Of a stretch of DNA of 64,000 bases, positions 6,873-16,138 are shown piece by piece; positions within the stretch are counted from its first letter, which is position 1; the number at the start of each line of letters is the position of its first letter. Both the position numbers and the translations under genes were made by a program. The notes beneath the pieces are model-generated. The model was not told the origin of the DNA, made no database searches, and worked only from the letters and a program-made list of their open reading frames with translations. Source of the DNA: Sinorhizobium terangae (lineage in GTDB: Bacteria > Pseudomonadota > Alphaproteobacteria > Rhizobiales > Rhizobiaceae); the NCBI RefSeq assembly GCF_029714365.1, contig NZ_CP121659.1, forward strand, positions 3,309,001-3,373,000. Direction: 5' to 3'.

Positions 6873-9611
6873 ATGAACGACGCCGCATTCCATCCTGAGG
6901 ATCGTGCCCGCTCGCTGATCGACCGGCAGTTGGTCGCTTGTGGGTGGATGGTTCAGTCGCGCTCGGAAATGAATCTCGGCGCCGGCCCAGGCGTCGCGGT
7001 GCGCGAGTTTCAGACGGCGTCCGGTCCCGTCGATTACGCTCTCTTCGTCGGCCGAAGGCTCTGCGGTGTCGTCGAGGCCAAGGCCGAGGGAACGACGCTC
7101 TCCGGCTTCTCGGATCAGGCCGCCCGTTACATTCATGATATGCCGGGCCATCTGGTCCGCGAGGATGGCCAGGTGCGCTTCGAATATGTCGCATCCGGCA
7201 GCGAGACGCTGTTTCGCGATCATGCTGATCCGGAGCCTGTCTCCCGTCGAGTCTTTACCTTTCATCGACCCGAAACCCTGGAGCTCTGGCTGCGCGAGCC
7301 GAAGTCTCTTCGCGCCCGCCTGCAGCAGATGCCGCCTCTTGTGGAAGACGATCTGCGAGGCTGCCAGATCGATGCGGTGACCAACCTCGAGCAGTCGCTG
7401 GCCCAGAACCGCCCGCGTGCGCTGGTGCAGATGGCGACCGGCGCTGGCAAGACCTTCACGGCCGCGACGCTCAGCTATCGCCTGCTCGCCCATTCCGGCT
7501 TCAATCGTATCCTCTTCCTCGCTGACCGGGCAAACTTGGTGCGCCAGACGCGAGACGAATATCTCGCCTATCGCCCGCCCGGCACTGGGCGATCCTTCTC
7601 CGAGATCTACAATGTCCAGAAGCTCGGCAGCGCCGGCATCGACAAGGATGCGCAGATCGTCGTTTCCACCATCCAGCGTGTCTATTCGGTGCTGACGGGA
7701 AAGGAATTGGATGACGACGAGGAAGAAGCGTCGGCTTTCGAAGCCGTCCCGGGTGGGCAGGAGCGCTTCGTCAGCTACAATCCGTCAATCCCGATCGAAA
7801 GCTTCGACCTCGTTATAACTGACGAATGCCATAGATCAATCTACGGCACATGGCGCCAGGTGCTCGACTATTTCGACGCCTTCATCGTCGGCCTGACGGC
7901 GACACCGTCCTTACACACGCTTGGCTTCTTCGGTCGCAATCTCGTCGCGCAATACCCCTACGAGCGCTCCGTGGTCGACGGCGTCAATGTCGGCTTCGAG
8001 ATATTCCGCATCCGCACCGAAATCGGCGAACGCGGCGCGACCGTTAAAGCCGGCTATGATCTCCCCGTCCGCGACAAGCGCACGCGCGCCGAGCGATACG
8101 AAACGCTGAGCGAGGACTTCGCCTATACGGCCGACCAGCTCGACCGCACGGTCGTCGTTCCGAACCAGATCCGCACGGTGCTGGAGACCTATCGCGACTC
8201 GCTGTTCACCGAGCTTTTCCCAGGTCGTCAGGAGGTTCCGAAGACCCTCATCTTCGCCAAGGACGATCATCATGCCGAAGAGATCGTCACCATCGTCCGC
8301 GACGTCTTCGGCAAGGGCAACGACTTCGCCAAGAAAATCACCTACAAGATCGACGGCGCAGACCCCGAACAGCTGATTCGCGCCTTCCGCAACGACTACA
8401 ATCCCCGCATCGCCGTCACCGTCGATATGATCGCGACCGGCACCGACGTGAAGCCGCTTGAAGCCCTGATCTTTCTGCGCGACGTCAAGTCCGAGCTCTA
8501 TTTCGAGCAGATGAAGGGGCGCGGCGCGCGCACTATCAGCCCGGAAAAGCTGCGCGAGGTGACGCCGGATGCCGACGCCAAGACGCGCTTCGTCCTGGTC
8601 GATGCCGTCGGCGTCTCGGAGAGCCTGAAGAGTATATCGCAGCCGCTGGAGCGCAACCGCGCCATCTCCTTCGACAAACTGATCGACGAGATCGCCGCGG
8701 GACGACGCGATGATGATGCCTTTGCCACGCTGGCCGCCCGCCTTTCAGCGCTCGACCGCCGCATCGGCGACAAGGATCGCGCCGCCGTTGTCAAAGCGAC
8801 GGGCGGCTTGGATCTGAAGGCGATCGCCGCCCGCCTGCTCGATGCCATCGATCCGGATGCGCTCGCCGCCCATATCCCGAAGACGGCGCCCGAGCCCGAG
8901 CAACAGCGCGCCAAGGACGCGGTCAAGGAACAGGCGGCCATGCTCTTCGATGATCCGAAGCTGCGCACGCTCCTGAAGGACGTCAAGGCTGCCGCCGATA
9001 TCCGCATCGATACCGTCTCGGTCGATGCCGTCGTCTCCTCCGGCTGGGACGAAGCCAAGGCAGGCGACACGGTGAAGCGCTTCAAGGCCTTCCTGGAGGA
9101 AAAGCAGGATGAGCTCGTCGCCTTGCAGATCCTCTACCATCGGCCCTATGCGCAGAGGCGGCTCACCTATGAAGCGGTGGACGAGCTGCGCGATGCGCTG
9201 AAGCGACCGCCCTGGCTTCTGGAACCGGTTGACATCTGGCGCGCCTACAATCGCCTCGCCTCGGAAATGGTGCGCGGCAACCCGGCCGGCACGCTTGCCG
9301 ATATCGTCATGCTGGTGCGCTATGCTATGGGAGAGGCCGAATCGCTGGAGCCGCTGACGTCGCTTGTGGCCGGGAGATTCAATCTCTGGCTCGGCCGCGA
9401 GGAAAAGGCCGGGCGAACCTATAGCGACGAGCAGCGTGCCTGGCTCCTGGCAATCCGTGATCATCTGGCGGTCAATATCGAAATCCGCCCGGAAGACATC
9501 ATGGACGCGCCGGAATTTTCCGGGCGCGGCGGCATGATCAAGGCGCGAGGCTTGTTCGGCGCACGCCTGCCGGCCCTGCTCGATGAACTGACGGAAGTCT
9601 TGGTGGCGTGA
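6873..9611 (+). CDS. hsdR: Type I restriction enzyme, R (motor/nuclease) subunit
   Basis: The R subunit translocates DNA using ATP and cuts it when the HsdMS complex meets an unmodified target. The N-terminal nuclease domain shows VDYALF...GVVEAKAEG, with Asp54, Glu68 and Lys70 as the PD-(D/E)xK residues. The SF2 helicase core follows: Walker A MATGAGKT (Lys193), DECH at about 317-320, LTATPS, and later MIATGTDVKPLE and the QMKGRGAR motif VI. The C-terminal part resembles the EcoEI-type R C-terminal domain. At about 912 residues it is family-typical. The ATG at 6873 precedes the conserved HPEDRARSLIDRQL helix. The stop overlaps the hsdS start (TGATG), so the two are coupled. Confidence 0.93.
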   Translation: MNDAAFHPEDRARSLIDRQLVACGWMVQSRSEMNLGAGPGVAVREFQTASGPVDYALFVGRRLCGVVEAKAEGTTLSGFSDQAARYIHDMPGHLVREDGQVRFEYVASGSETLFRDHADPEPVSRRVFTFHRPETLELWLREPKSLRARLQQMPPLVEDDLRGCQIDAVTNLEQSLAQNRPRALVQMATGAGKTFTAATLSYRLLAHSGFNRILFLADRANLVRQTRDEYLAYRPPGTGRSFSEIYNVQKLGSAGIDKDAQIVVSTIQRVYSVLTGKELDDDEEEASAFEAVPGGQERFVSYNPSIPIESFDLVITDECHRSIYGTWRQVLDYFDAFIVGLTATPSLHTLGFFGRNLVAQYPYERSVVDGVNVGFEIFRIRTEIGERGATVKAGYDLPVRDKRTRAERYETLSEDFAYTADQLDRTVVVPNQIRTVLETYRDSLFTELFPGRQEVPKTLIFAKDDHHAEEIVTIVRDVFGKGNDFAKKITYKIDGADPEQLIRAFRNDYNPRIAVTVDMIATGTDVKPLEALIFLRDVKSELYFEQMKGRGARTISPEKLREVTPDADAKTRFVLVDAVGVSESLKSISQPLERNRAISFDKLIDEIAAGRRDDDAFATLAARLSALDRRIGDKDRAAVVKATGGLDLKAIAARLLDAIDPDALAAHIPKTAPEPEQQRAKDAVKEQAAMLFDDPKLRTLLKDVKAAADIRIDTVSVDAVVSSGWDEAKAGDTVKRFKAFLEEKQDELVALQILYHRPYAQRRLTYEAVDELRDALKRPPWLLEPVDIWRAYNRLASEMVRGNPAGTLADIVMLVRYAMGEAESLEPLTSLVAGRFNLWLGREEKAGRTYSDEQRAWLLAIRDHLAVNIEIRPEDIMDAPEFSGRGGMIKARGLFGARLPALLDELTEVLVA

Positions 9612-11077
9612 TGGACATGACGGTGGCGGAGCGGGAGGGTGGCTCGAGCGACGAGCCCTGGGAACTGCCGAGGGGCTGGTGCTGGACGACCATTGAGACG
9701 GTAGCACCGGTCAACCCGTCCACGACATTCGAAGAGCTTCCAGCCGATAGCGAGCTGAGCTTTGTGCCTATGGCAGCCGTCAGCGAGGAGACCGGAGCAA
9801 TCAACTTGTCAGCAAGGCGCCCGGTCGCCGCAGTGGCGAAGGGTTACATGCGGTTTCAACAGGGCGATGTGCTGTTTGCCAAAATTACTCCGTGCATGGA
9901 AAACGGGAAGGTCGCCCCGGTCCCAGAACTTGCCGAACGCTTTGCCGCCGGCTCGACTGAATTTCACGTTCTCAGACCTGTAGCCGTTGCCCAGAGGTTC
10001 CTATGGTATTGGCTTGTCAGCCGAAGGTTCCGTCACGAGGCACAGCGAAACATGAGCGGGTCGGCAGGTCAGCTTCGCGTCCCCGCAGGTTTTCTTCGTG
10101 AAAGCTCAATCCCGCTGGCACCGCTTCCCGAACAACGCCGCATCGTCGAACGCATCGATACCCTGTTTGCCGAGATCGCCGAGGGCGAGGCAGCGCTTGA
10201 AGAAGCGCGCAGGGGGCTCGAGACCTTCCGTCGCTCCCTGCTGAAGGCCGCCGTCACTGGCGAACTCACCCGCGACTGGCGCGAGACCAACAAGCCGACC
10301 GAGACCGGCCACGACCTGCTCGCCCGCATCAGGGCGGAGCGCGAGGCGAACACATCCAAAGGACGAGGCAAGCGCGCGCAGGTGAACGAGCCGCTGGACA
10401 CTTCGGAGTTGCCAGACCTGCCGAAGGGGTGGGCGTGGGCTAGAATTGGTGATCTTTTTGACGTCAGCACTGGCTCCACCCCTTCCAGGTCAGACCCGAC
10501 TCTTTGGAATGGCGGAATATCTTGGGTAAGCAGTGGCGAGGTCGCCTTTTGCCGCATTCGTCATACAAAGGAAACGATTTCTCGGGCGGGCCTGGGAAAT
10601 GCATCGACGCGCCTCCATCCTCCTGGAACAGTTCTCCTGGCGATGATCGGAGAAGGCAAGACGCGGGGCCAGTGTGCCATCCTCGATGTGCCCGCAGCCA
10701 ATAACCAAAACTGTGCCGCCATACGAGTGTCCGCGACACCCATACCTCCCGAATATATTTATTGCGTCCTGGAGCAACAATACACTGCTTCGCGGAAGGC
10801 TAGTCAGGGTGGAAATCAGCCGGCGCTCAATGCCGGTAAGGTTAGTAACATCCGGATACCATTGCCACCGCTGGACGAAATCGGCGCCATCCTGCACGTA
10901 ACATCTGAATTGCAGACCGCGTTTGATGACGCTCTTACCGAGCTGGATAAGTCGTCCTTGGATGCCGCTCGCCTCCGTCAAGCGATCCTAAAGTCCGCCT
11001 TCGAAGGCACACTCGCGCTCCAGGATCCGCATGACGAGCCCGCCTCGGTGCTACTCGCCAAGATAATCGCACCCTAA
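9611..11077 (+). CDS. hsdS: Type I restriction enzyme, S (specificity) subunit
   Basis: Specificity subunit that sets the bipartite DNA target of the HsdRMS complex. The protein has the expected duplicated layout. Target-recognition domain 1 begins at LPRGWCWTTI and ends in PLPEQRRIVERID; a first helical spacer contains ALEEARRGLETFRRSLLKAA; domain 2 begins LPKGWAWARIGDLFDVS and ends in PLPPLDEIGAIL; a second helical spacer closes the protein (ALTELDKSSLDAARLRQAIL). Domain 2 DNA is visibly lower in GC than its neighbours, as is usual for recognition domains exchanged between strains. The ATG at 9611 overlaps the hsdR stop by one base; a GTG at 9608 is the alternative. The target sequence cannot be read from the protein. 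Confidence 0.92.
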   Translation: MDMTVAEREGGSSDEPWELPRGWCWTTIETVAPVNPSTTFEELPADSELSFVPMAAVSEETGAINLSARRPVAAVAKGYMRFQQGDVLFAKITPCMENGKVAPVPELAERFAAGSTEFHVLRPVAVAQRFLWYWLVSRRFRHEAQRNMSGSAGQLRVPAGFLRESSIPLAPLPEQRRIVERIDTLFAEIAEGEAALEEARRGLETFRRSLLKAAVTGELTRDWRETNKPTETGHDLLARIRAEREANTSKGRGKRAQVNEPLDTSELPDLPKGWAWARIGDLFDVSTGSTPSRSDPTLWNGGISWVSSGEVAFCRIRHTKETISRAGLGNASTRLHPPGTVLLAMIGEGKTRGQCAILDVPAANNQNCAAIRVSATPIPPEYIYCVLEQQYTASRKASQGGNQPALNAGKVSNIRIPLPPLDEIGAILHVTSELQTAFDDALTELDKSSLDAARLRQAILKSAFEGTLALQDPHDEPASVLLAKIIAP

Positions 11078-11133
11078 AGTTATCCAAGCGCCATGGTGCT
11101 CAAGCAAAAAAGCCCTAGGGGAAGAAGCAGCGC

Positions 11134-12813
11134 ATGACACGCCACACGATCGAAGCCAGTGAAAAACCGATCCTCGATATATTCTGCGACAAGTATCTAT
11201 TTCGGATCCCATCCTATCAACGGCCTTATGCCTGGACCACGGAACAAGCTAGCGAATTGCTGGACGATATCCAGACCGCCTGCGGGACCAGTGGCAACGT
11301 TGCCGATGCAAGCCCCTATTTCCTGGGAAGCGTGGTGCTGATCAAAGATCCGCAGAAACCGGAAGCAGACGTGGTTGATGGCCAGCAGAGATTGACGACC
11401 CTCACGATCCTGCTCGGCGTCCTACGGGATCTGGCTGAACCAAAGATCGCCAGCGCAATCCATGGCTACATTTGCCAGACAGGCGATCCGATAAAAGGGA
11501 CAGAGGATGTCTTTCGGCTGACAACCCGAGAGCGTGACGCCGGTTTTTTTCGAGCTGCGATCCAGACTGAAGGAGCGACCGCAACCTTGCCGGACGTGCG
11601 CCATTTGAAGGACGCGCGCGCACGTATGGTGGAAAACGCCACCTTTTTACGCGAACGACTGAAGGAATTGTCCGAGGAACAATGCCGGCGGCTGACAATG
11701 TTCATCGCCCAGCGCTGCTATCTTGTCCTCGTTGCTGCCTCGGATCAGGACTCCGCTTTTCGCATCTTCTCCGTCATGAACTCCAGGGGCCTGGACCTCT
11801 CACCGGCGGACGTCCTGAAGGCAGAGATCATCGGTGCGCTGTCTGCTGATAGGCAGGAGGAATACACTGAAAAATGGGAGGACATGGAAGACGAACTCGG
11901 TCGCGCCCGCTTCGCCGAGTTGTTCGGCCATATTCGCATGATCCATCGCAAACAGAAGATGCAAGGAACACTCATCGCAGAGTTCAGAGAGTTTGTGCCG
12001 ACGCGGAAGGACCCGGCAAACTTCATCGATAATGAGCTGTCCCCATATGCCAGCGCTTACGAGGAAATCACGGATCGGAGCTTCTCCAGCTTCAAAAACG
12101 CGGACGCGATTAATCGGCAGCTCACCCACCTTTCGCGTCTTGACAATTTTGACTGGCAGCCACCGGCAATTGAAGTCATTGCCCGCTATCGCGACAACCC
12201 TGATTTTATTCTCCAGTTCCTGTCGGACCTTGAACGGCTCGCCTACGGAATGTTCCTGATGCGCAGGGATCCCTCCGAGCGCATACGACGATACGGCAAG
12301 CTGCTGGCAGCGATACAGGCAAAGGACGATCTTTTCGCAGAGGGTTCTGCTCTCCAGCTCGACGACAATGAAAAGCTTGAAGTGCGTAAATCCCTCGGAG
12401 GGGATATCTACACTGTGACGCGCATAAGGCTTCCGCTCCTGCTGCGGCTTGACGAACTGCTATCTGGTGGTAGTGCGGTCTACAATACGCCGGTTGTCAG
12501 TGTAGAGCATGTGCTGCCACAGAACCCGCCGGCAGCTAGCCAATGGTCGATTGACTTCCCGACTGATGCTGACAGACAGCAGTGGGTCCACAAACTCGCC
12601 AACCTGGTATTGCTGACCAGACGAAAGAATTCCCAGGCCAGCAATTATGATTTCGCCGACAAGAAGTCCAAATACTTCTCGACAAAGGCAGGTGTGGCGA
12701 ATTTTGCGCTGACCAGCAAAGTCCTTGCAGAGACAACTTGGAACCTCGACACGATGCAAAAGCGTCAGGTCGAGTTGATTGGAGCTATCGAGAAGCTCTG
12801 GCGGTTAGCTTAA
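11134..12813 (+). CDS. DUF262/DUF1524 (GmrSD-like) protein inside the hsd locus
   Basis: A 559-residue protein with an N-terminal DUF262 domain: IPSYQRPYAW at about 25-34 and VDGQQRLTT at about 81-89, the ParB-like nucleotide-binding motifs. The C-terminal DUF1524 region has the His-Me/HNH-type signature VEHVLPQNP near residue 457, followed by KLANLVLLTRRKNSQASN. This architecture matches the GmrS-GmrD fusion enzymes that cut DNA with modified cytosines (type IV restriction) and the defence proteins related to them. It sits between hsdS and hsdM with gaps of 56 and 9 bases, in the same direction, so it is probably co-transcribed with the type I genes. Target modification is unknown. Confidence 0.85.
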   Translation: MTRHTIEASEKPILDIFCDKYLFRIPSYQRPYAWTTEQASELLDDIQTACGTSGNVADASPYFLGSVVLIKDPQKPEADVVDGQQRLTTLTILLGVLRDLAEPKIASAIHGYICQTGDPIKGTEDVFRLTTRERDAGFFRAAIQTEGATATLPDVRHLKDARARMVENATFLRERLKELSEEQCRRLTMFIAQRCYLVLVAASDQDSAFRIFSVMNSRGLDLSPADVLKAEIIGALSADRQEEYTEKWEDMEDELGRARFAELFGHIRMIHRKQKMQGTLIAEFREFVPTRKDPANFIDNELSPYASAYEEITDRSFSSFKNADAINRQLTHLSRLDNFDWQPPAIEVIARYRDNPDFILQFLSDLERLAYGMFLMRRDPSERIRRYGKLLAAIQAKDDLFAEGSALQLDDNEKLEVRKSLGGDIYTVTRIRLPLLLRLDELLSGGSAVYNTPVVSVEHVLPQNPPAASQWSIDFPTDADRQQWVHKLANLVLLTRRKNSQASNYDFADKKSKYFSTKAGVANFALTSKVLAETTWNLDTMQKRQVELIGAIEKLWRLA

Positions 12814-12822
12814 GGACGCATT

Positions 12823-14277
12823 ATGAATTCCCAAACCCTCGTCGCCAAGGTCTGGAACTTCGCACATGTGCTGCGCGACCAGGGCGTTTCCTATCAGGCC
12901 TACATCAGCCAGATCTCCTACCTGCTCTTCCTCAAGATGGACGACGAGCGGGTGACGCAGATCGGCGAGGCTTCCATGCTGCCGAACGGCGCCTGCTGGT
13001 CGGATATCCGCGATCTCTCCGGCGAGGCGCTGAGCACCACCTATGGCAACCTCTTGGAGACGCTGTCGAAGCAGGGCGGCATCATCGGCGCGATCTTCCT
13101 CAAGGCCCAGAACGAGATTCAGGATCCGGCCAAGCTTAAGCGTTTGGTCGGCCTGATCGACAGCGAGACCTGGCTCGGCCTGCCGGTCGACGTGAAGGGC
13201 GACATCTACGAAGGCTTGCTCGCCCGCAACGCCGAGGACGTCAAATCCGGCGCCGGCCAATACTTCACTCCACGCGCGGTGATCGACGCCATGGTCGAGG
13301 TGGTCGACCCCCAGCCACACCAGACGGTTCATGATCCAGCCTGCGGCACCGCTGGCTTCCTGCTCGCCGCCTGGCAGCACATGAAGAAGCATCCGAAGGC
13401 CCGTGACCGGGCGGTCTATTCGGCGCTCAAGAACAAGTTCTCCGGCGTCGATATCGTGCCCGAAGTCGTGCGACTCGCCGCTATGAACCTCTATCTGCAC
13501 GGTATCACCGGCGTAGAATCGATCGTTGAGGCCAAGGACGCCCTGCTCGGGGCCGGCGGCAAGACCTATGACGTCGTGCTCGCCAACCCGCCCTTCGGCA
13601 AGAAGCAGAGCTATCGCGTCATCCGAAACGACGGCGAAATCGATACCGAGCGCGAGGATTATGATCGCCAGGACTTCTTCGTCACCACCTCGAACAAGCA
13701 GCTGAACTTCCTGCAGCACATCATGACGGTGCTCGCGCCGAACGGCGAGGCCGGCGTCGTCCTGCCCGACAACGTGCTCTTCGAAGGTGGAGCAGGCGAG
13801 ACGATCCGCAGGCGCCTTCTGCAGAACTTCGACTTCCACACCCTGCTCCGCCTGCCGACCGGCATCTTCTACAAGCAGGGCGTCAAGGCGAACGTGCTCT
13901 TCTTCGACAAGAAGCCGCCCTCCGAAGCGGCCGCGACCAAGGATCTCTGGATCTACGACCTGAGAACCAACAAGCGCTTCACCCTGAAAGAGCGCCCGAT
14001 GACCCGCGCCGACCTCAACGACTTCGTCGCCTGCTACAGGTCCGGTCGTCGGCACGAGCGGGAGGAGAGTGCGCGCTTCAAACGCTACCCACTCGAAGCC
14101 CTCCTCGCCCGCGACAAGGTTAACCTCGACCTCTTCTGGCTGAAGGACGACAGCCTCGACGACCCCGACCTGTTGCCCCCACCCGACGAGGTCGCCGCCG
14201 AAGTTGTCGAGAGCCTGGAGCTCGCGCTGGATAAGTTTCGAGGCGTCGCGAAGGCCCTTGGCGCGGCTGGCGCGTGA
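12823..14277 (+). CDS. hsdM: Type I restriction-modification N6-adenine methyltransferase, M subunit
   Basis: Methylates adenine in the target chosen by HsdS, protecting host DNA, and forms the core of the restriction complex with HsdR. The 484-residue protein has an N-terminal HsdM helical domain (LRDQGVSYQAYISQISYLLFLKMDDE), the AdoMet motif I DPACGTAGFL at 171-180, and catalytic motif IV NPPFG at 255-259. The segment GQYFTPRAVIDAMV before motif I is typical. The ATG at 12823 is nine bases after the DUF262 gene stop. The gene order R-S-DUF262-M is unusual; M usually precedes S and R. Confidence 0.94.
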   Translation: MNSQTLVAKVWNFAHVLRDQGVSYQAYISQISYLLFLKMDDERVTQIGEASMLPNGACWSDIRDLSGEALSTTYGNLLETLSKQGGIIGAIFLKAQNEIQDPAKLKRLVGLIDSETWLGLPVDVKGDIYEGLLARNAEDVKSGAGQYFTPRAVIDAMVEVVDPQPHQTVHDPACGTAGFLLAAWQHMKKHPKARDRAVYSALKNKFSGVDIVPEVVRLAAMNLYLHGITGVESIVEAKDALLGAGGKTYDVVLANPPFGKKQSYRVIRNDGEIDTEREDYDRQDFFVTTSNKQLNFLQHIMTVLAPNGEAGVVLPDNVLFEGGAGETIRRRLLQNFDFHTLLRLPTGIFYKQGVKANVLFFDKKPPSEAAATKDLWIYDLRTNKRFTLKERPMTRADLNDFVACYRSGRRHEREESARFKRYPLEALLARDKVNLDLFWLKDDSLDDPDLLPPPDEVAAEVVESLELALDKFRGVAKALGAAGA

Positions 14278-14424
14278 TCGGATCGTAGATGCGTCACCAT
14301 TGACTCACAGACGCTCAACGGCTGGTTCCGCGCGTTCTGCGCACTGCACTACATCGCCGGACGTGCCAAACGCGCCAGCGAGTCTCCCTGACGGATTGGG
14401 CGACGGTTCTTGACGGATACTAAA

Positions 14425-14918
14425 ATGGCGAAGAAGCAGGCGCGCGATCGCGCGTATTATGAGGACCGCCTAAAACGAGATCACCCGTCGGTCTATGCTG
14501 ATCTCAAAGCCGGAAAGCACCGCACGGTGACGGATGCCGCTGTAGCTGCCGGGATAAAGAAAGTAAGAACGCGCTTACTCGAACTGAAGAATGCCTGGTC
14601 GAAGGCGGATACTGCCGAGCAAGCAGATTTCTTGAAGTGGTTGATGGCATCGGGCGCCCTGTCGGCGGGCTCACTCCCCTCGATGCCCAGTGCCGGCACC
14701 GCTGGTTTGCAATCGATCGGCGGCTGACACCAGTAGCTGGCCGGCGGATCGAGCTGATCATGTCGAAGCGGCACCTGGCCATGGGAGATCTCATGGTGGA
14801 GCTGGGATATCCACCGCTCAACGCATCGGTCGGAATGGCATTGGCGCGAGGAACGCGCCTTCAGCCCGACGTAATCCTCGCCCTGCAGAAGTGGCTTGCA
14901 GCGAACGCCTCTTTATGA
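14425..14918 (+). pseudogene. Frameshifted paralogue of the unknown gene at 4226-4735
   Basis: The first frame reads MAKKQARDRAYYEDRLKRDH onward and aligns along its length with the intact protein at 4226-4735 (shared TVTDAAVAAGIKK / LRKALVTAGIKPE and LKNAWSKADTAEQADFLKWL patterns). It runs into a stop at 14725-14727. The matching C-terminal half (RRIELIMSKRHLAMGDLMVE onward, ending ALQKWLAANASL) continues in another frame from about 14710 to the stop at 14918. A single shift near 14705-14722 would restore one protein of about 164 residues. It could be a decayed gene, programmed frameshifting, or a sequencing error. Its presence inside the island while the intact copy is just outside is notable. 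Confidence 0.7.
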
Positions 14919-14947
14919 GGCGCGCGCGATTTTGTCGATCAAGCCGC

Positions 14948-15319
14948 TCATCGAGCAGCAACGAGCTCTTTCAGGTTCGCTATGCTCATTTGGTAGATGT
15001 TCGTCAGCGATTTTAGGTGATCCACGTCGCCTGGGTAACATTTACGTCCTCTAGCATGGACTTCGTTCCTGTGGCGCTGGAGGAATAGAGAGACAAGATC
15101 GCTCATCTGAATTTCCGCCACCGCTGCCAGTGCCTCAAATACCCTTCCCTCCAGCATTGGGTCGATTTCAAGCCGGCAGTTCTCGGAGATGACGCGGATC
15201 GTGGCGACGTTCATAGCCAGAACATCCACGGAGGTGGAAAGGTCGTCGTCAGCTTGAGCTTGGATCATGGGATACATGGCCAGAAAAATGGCGGCAGCGA
15301 GCGAAGAGGTCTGTTTCAT
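14948..15319 (-). CDS. Small exported protein of unknown function
   Basis: A 123-residue protein starting MKQTSSLAAAIFLAMYPMIQ and continuing AQADDD, a clear Sec signal peptide with a likely cut after AQA. The mature part is about 100 residues, mostly helical, with Cys residues at NCRLEI and KCYPGD that could form a disulphide in the periplasm. I do not recognise the family. The ATG at 15319 is chosen because the signal sequence starts there; an upstream in-frame Met adds an implausible leader. It is convergent with the frameshifted gene and divergent from the recombinase region. Confidence 0.6.
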   Translation of the reverse strand: MKQTSSLAAAIFLAMYPMIQAQADDDLSTSVDVLAMNVATIRVISENCRLEIDPMLEGRVFEALAAVAEIQMSDLVSLFLQRHRNEVHARGRKCYPGDVDHLKSLTNIYQMSIANLKELVAAR

Positions 15320-15498
15320 CGACAACTCAGGTTCGGTTAGAGCACCGCACAAAAGGGAAGGGTTCCGTCATAACGAACCCCGCAACCCGCGCCCCGCACT
15401 AACTCGCTGATATCCTTCAGCTCTGCCTCTGCGGTCCACAGAAACCCCATGCCGCACAAAAAGGTTCCTTTAAATCAATACCTTGGCGGGTATTCTCA

Positions 15499-15520
15499 GT
15501 CGGAGAACACGTTTTCCGAC
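15499..15520. other. Palindrome just upstream of serine recombinase, possible res/crossover site
   Basis: The 22-base sequence pairs GTCGGA with TCCGAC and inner AA with TT around a central CACG. It lies 21 bases before the recombinase start. Serine resolvases and invertases commonly act at such dyads beside their own gene and bind them for autoregulation. The assignment rests on position and symmetry only. Confidence 0.4.
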
Positions 15521-15541
15521 AGTCGTTGATATAGGCGGTAT

Positions 15542-16123
15542 ATGCGCAACTTTGGATATGCTCGCGTCAGCACGGCCGAGCAGAACCTCGATCTGCAGCT
15601 CACGGCACTGAAGGCAGCAGGCTGCGAGAAGATCCTCACTGACGAAGGCTTCTCGGGCGCGAACTTTTCCCGTCCTGGTCTGAGCAAGTTGCTTCGAGCG
15701 CTTCGCAGCGGCGACACGCTCACCGTCTGGCGGTTGGATCGTCTCGGACGGTCGCTGTTTGAGTTGCTGAAGCTGGTCAGCGACCTCAACCAGCGCGGTG
15801 TCGAATTCCGCTCATTGAGCGAGAGCATGGACACGAGCACGTCCGCCGGACGGCTGCTTCTGCACGTCCTGGCAAGCATGGCCGAGTTCGAGCGGTCTCT
15901 GATCAGCGAGCGAACGCGGGCGGGCATGGCTGCCGCCCGTGCTCGCGGTAGACGGATCGGCAGAAGGCCGGCCATGACGGCCGAGCAGCTCGCCGAGGCC
16001 AAAGCAGCCATCGAGCGCGACCGGCGTTCCGTCACCGAGGTGGCGGATGACTATCAGGTTCACCCGCGCACCCTTGGGCGGTTGCTGCGAAAGCAATCTG
16101 CCTGTCCCGGCATCTCGGCATGA
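15542..16123 (+). CDS. Serine recombinase (resolvase/invertase family)
   Basis: A 193-residue small serine recombinase, which cuts and rejoins DNA at paired sites through a Ser-DNA intermediate. Hallmarks are FGYARVSTAEQNLDLQ at the start with the nucleophile Ser10, VWRLDRLGRSLFELL with the catalytic Arg residues, the ASMAEFERSLISERTRAG motif leading to the long E helix, and a C-terminal helix-turn-helix (SVTEVADDYQVHPRTLGRLL). Size and order fit Tn3-type resolvases and Hin/Gin-type invertases equally; without a transposase beside it I cannot decide. It may be a remnant of a transposon or a resolution system of the island. Confidence 0.9.
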   Translation: MRNFGYARVSTAEQNLDLQLTALKAAGCEKILTDEGFSGANFSRPGLSKLLRALRSGDTLTVWRLDRLGRSLFELLKLVSDLNQRGVEFRSLSESMDTSTSAGRLLLHVLASMAEFERSLISERTRAGMAAARARGRRIGRRPAMTAEQLAEAKAAIERDRRSVTEVADDYQVHPRTLGRLLRKQSACPGISA

Positions 16124-16138
16124 GAGATCGTCCCGAGA

